A DNA stretch of 6,562 nucleotides from Acidobacteriota bacterium. GTDB taxonomy: Bacteria > Acidobacteriota > Terriglobia > Terriglobales > Acidobacteriaceae. The translations under genes and the position numbers were made by a program. Below are positions 6,161 through 6,562 of this stretch, in pieces (within the stretch, counting starts at the first letter, position 1; each line of letters begins with the position of its first letter). Location of the stretch: assembly GCA_021801945.1 (NCBI GenBank), contig JAKABE010000189.1:1-6562 (forward strand), written 5' to 3'. The notes under the pieces were generated by a model, which worked only from the letters and a program-made list of their open reading frames with translations, was not told the DNA's origin and searched no databases.

Positions 6161-6191
6161 TTGATTACCTGCAGAGATGGACTCGGTAATC
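6161..6191 (+). promoter_or_regulatory. Candidate promoter overlapped by an operator-like inverted repeat
   Basis: TTGATT (6161-6166) and GGTAAT (6185-6190) are each four-of-six matches to sigma-70 elements at 18-bp spacing. The inverted repeat GATTACC (6163-6169) with GGTAATC (6185-6191), spacer 15, lies over both elements, which is a layout typical of a dimeric repressor site. It is about 110 bp before the small gene at 6299. Both readings rest on sequence alone and could be chance. Confidence 0.3.
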
Positions 6192-6286
6192 TGGCGTCTT
6201 TCAGGGATCTTCGCTACTATCGGCGCAGATGGGAAAAACTTGAGGCGGTTCGTCAAAAAAATCTCCCGCACCGGGTTCCCAGCCGC

Positions 6287-6290
6287 GAGG
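6287..6290 (+). promoter_or_regulatory. Shine-Dalgarno sequence selecting a GTG start at 6299
   Basis: GAGG at 6287-6290 is eight bases before the in-frame GTG at 6299. It supports that start over the distant ATG at 5948, whose frame would run through the 14-bp inverted repeat. Confidence 0.55.
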
Positions 6291-6298
6291 TACACGCC

Positions 6299-6550
6299 GT
6301 GATCAGCAAGTGCGCCAGCTATGAAAGCTACGAGATCAGCCCCCGGTTCCGCCGCAGCATCGAAGAGCGCATCGCACGCCTGGAACGAGACGCCGCAAGT
6401 GACGAAGCCCAGGTGAGCGCTCTCGATGACATCGACCATATCCGCCGGCAAATGCGCCTGGTGGCTGCGGAGCGCGCCGAAATGCTCCGTCTGCAGCTGT
6501 TTCTGGACCGCGCACAAACGCACCTGCCATCGGCGCCGGTTCCGCTCTAA
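6299..6550 (+). CDS. Small helical protein, unknown function (83 aa)
   Basis: I do not recognise this protein. It is read from a GTG behind GAGG and ends at TAA 6548-6550. From about residue 15 to 72 it is almost continuously helix-forming and charged, with Leu/Ile/Met at heptad-like spacing (IEERIARLERD at 21-31, DHIRRQMRLVAAERAEMLRLQ at about 46-66, interrupted near 31-40), suggesting a helical hairpin or coiled coil. The last residues (THLPSAPVPL) are likely unstructured. There is no signal peptide or membrane segment; one cysteine is at 5. The codons end mostly in G or C, unlike the same frame upstream of 6299, which supports both coding status and the late start. The segment from 55 to 66 faintly resembles the cytoplasmic tail of CPA1-type Na+/H+ antiporters, so a gene remnant is an alternative. 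No neighbour suggests a role. Confidence 0.5.
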   Translation: MISKCASYESYEISPRFRRSIEERIARLERDAASDEAQVSALDDIDHIRRQMRLVAAERAEMLRLQLFLDRAQTHLPSAPVPL

Positions 6551-6562
6551 ATTCTCCTTTTT

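Larger units (their letters stand above)
5813..6298. other. 486-bp non-coding stretch rich in inverted repeats
   Basis: No frame here shows a recognisable domain, although long open frames cross it on both strands because of base composition. An imperfect GC hairpin at 5828-5846 follows the VWA stop without a T-run. CCCACC (6001-6006) pairs with GGGTGG (6025-6030), and the 8-mer CCGGCGTT is repeated at 6005-6012 and 6031-6038. The large inverted repeat at 6073-6125 and the GATTACC/GGTAATC pair at 6163-6191 are annotated separately. Confidence 0.5.

Noticed and set aside
5948..6298. Upstream ATG extension of the small gene (200 aa version)
   Set aside because: The extra part crosses the perfect inverted repeat, lacks the GC-ending codon pattern, and the GTG at 6299 has a well-placed Shine-Dalgarno sequence.
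5747..6523. Open frame of 258 codons on the minus strand
   Set aside because: It runs antisense into the end of the plus-strand VWA gene, crosses the 14-bp inverted repeat and is opposite the better supported small gene at 6299-6550. No domain is visible. It remains a weaker alternative for this region.

Overview
The window is a GC-rich bacterial chromosomal segment, most likely from the Acidobacteriota. The best clue is a pair of secreted proteins of the 'VWFA-related acidobacterial domain' type (TIGR03436-like), a family found mainly in that phylum. The GC-rich codon choice and the acidobacterial style of the NadD tail agree with this. The assignment is an inference from protein signatures; there is no rRNA gene or other taxonomic marker in the window.

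Layout, left to right. Positions 1-368 hold no convincing gene. They are dense in short inverted repeats and end in a perfect 16-bp stem with a TTTC loop (271-306). Positions 369-1652 (minus) encode a cytoplasmic alpha/beta hydrolase with a complete Ser-Asp-His triad, resembling the ABHD18 group. A 211-bp divergent intergenic region follows, then nadD (1864-2664, plus), the nicotinate-nucleotide adenylyltransferase of NAD synthesis, which is longer than usual because of an insertion before its C-terminal motif. A small tatA-like gene (2793-3023, plus) follows after 128 bp with its own strong ribosome binding site. A 26-nt perfect palindrome lies between tatA and the convergent VWA gene at 3264-4574 (minus). 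That gene and a second VWA gene at 4769-5812 (plus) are divergent paralogues sharing a 194-bp control region. The final 750 bases hold a 486-bp non-coding stretch rich in inverted repeats, then a probable small helical protein gene (6299-6550, plus) starting with GTG behind a good Shine-Dalgarno sequence.

How the parts fit together. NadD and the hydrolase are cytoplasmic enzymes with no visible link to the other genes. TatA would be a component of the twin-arginine export pore, but no tatB or tatC is in view. Both VWA proteins carry Sec-type signal peptides without an RR motif, so they are not obvious Tat substrates. The VWA proteins share the same order: an N-terminal beta-rich segment, a VWA domain and a C-terminal conserved tail. 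They differ at the metal site: the plus-strand protein has an intact DxSxS MIDAS motif, whereas the minus-strand protein has DQSLP. I see no CRISPR array, integrase, transposase, tRNA or rRNA gene. The most notable unexplained signals are the structured non-coding regions at both ends of the window and the divergent VWA pair with its shared, hairpin-forming leader.
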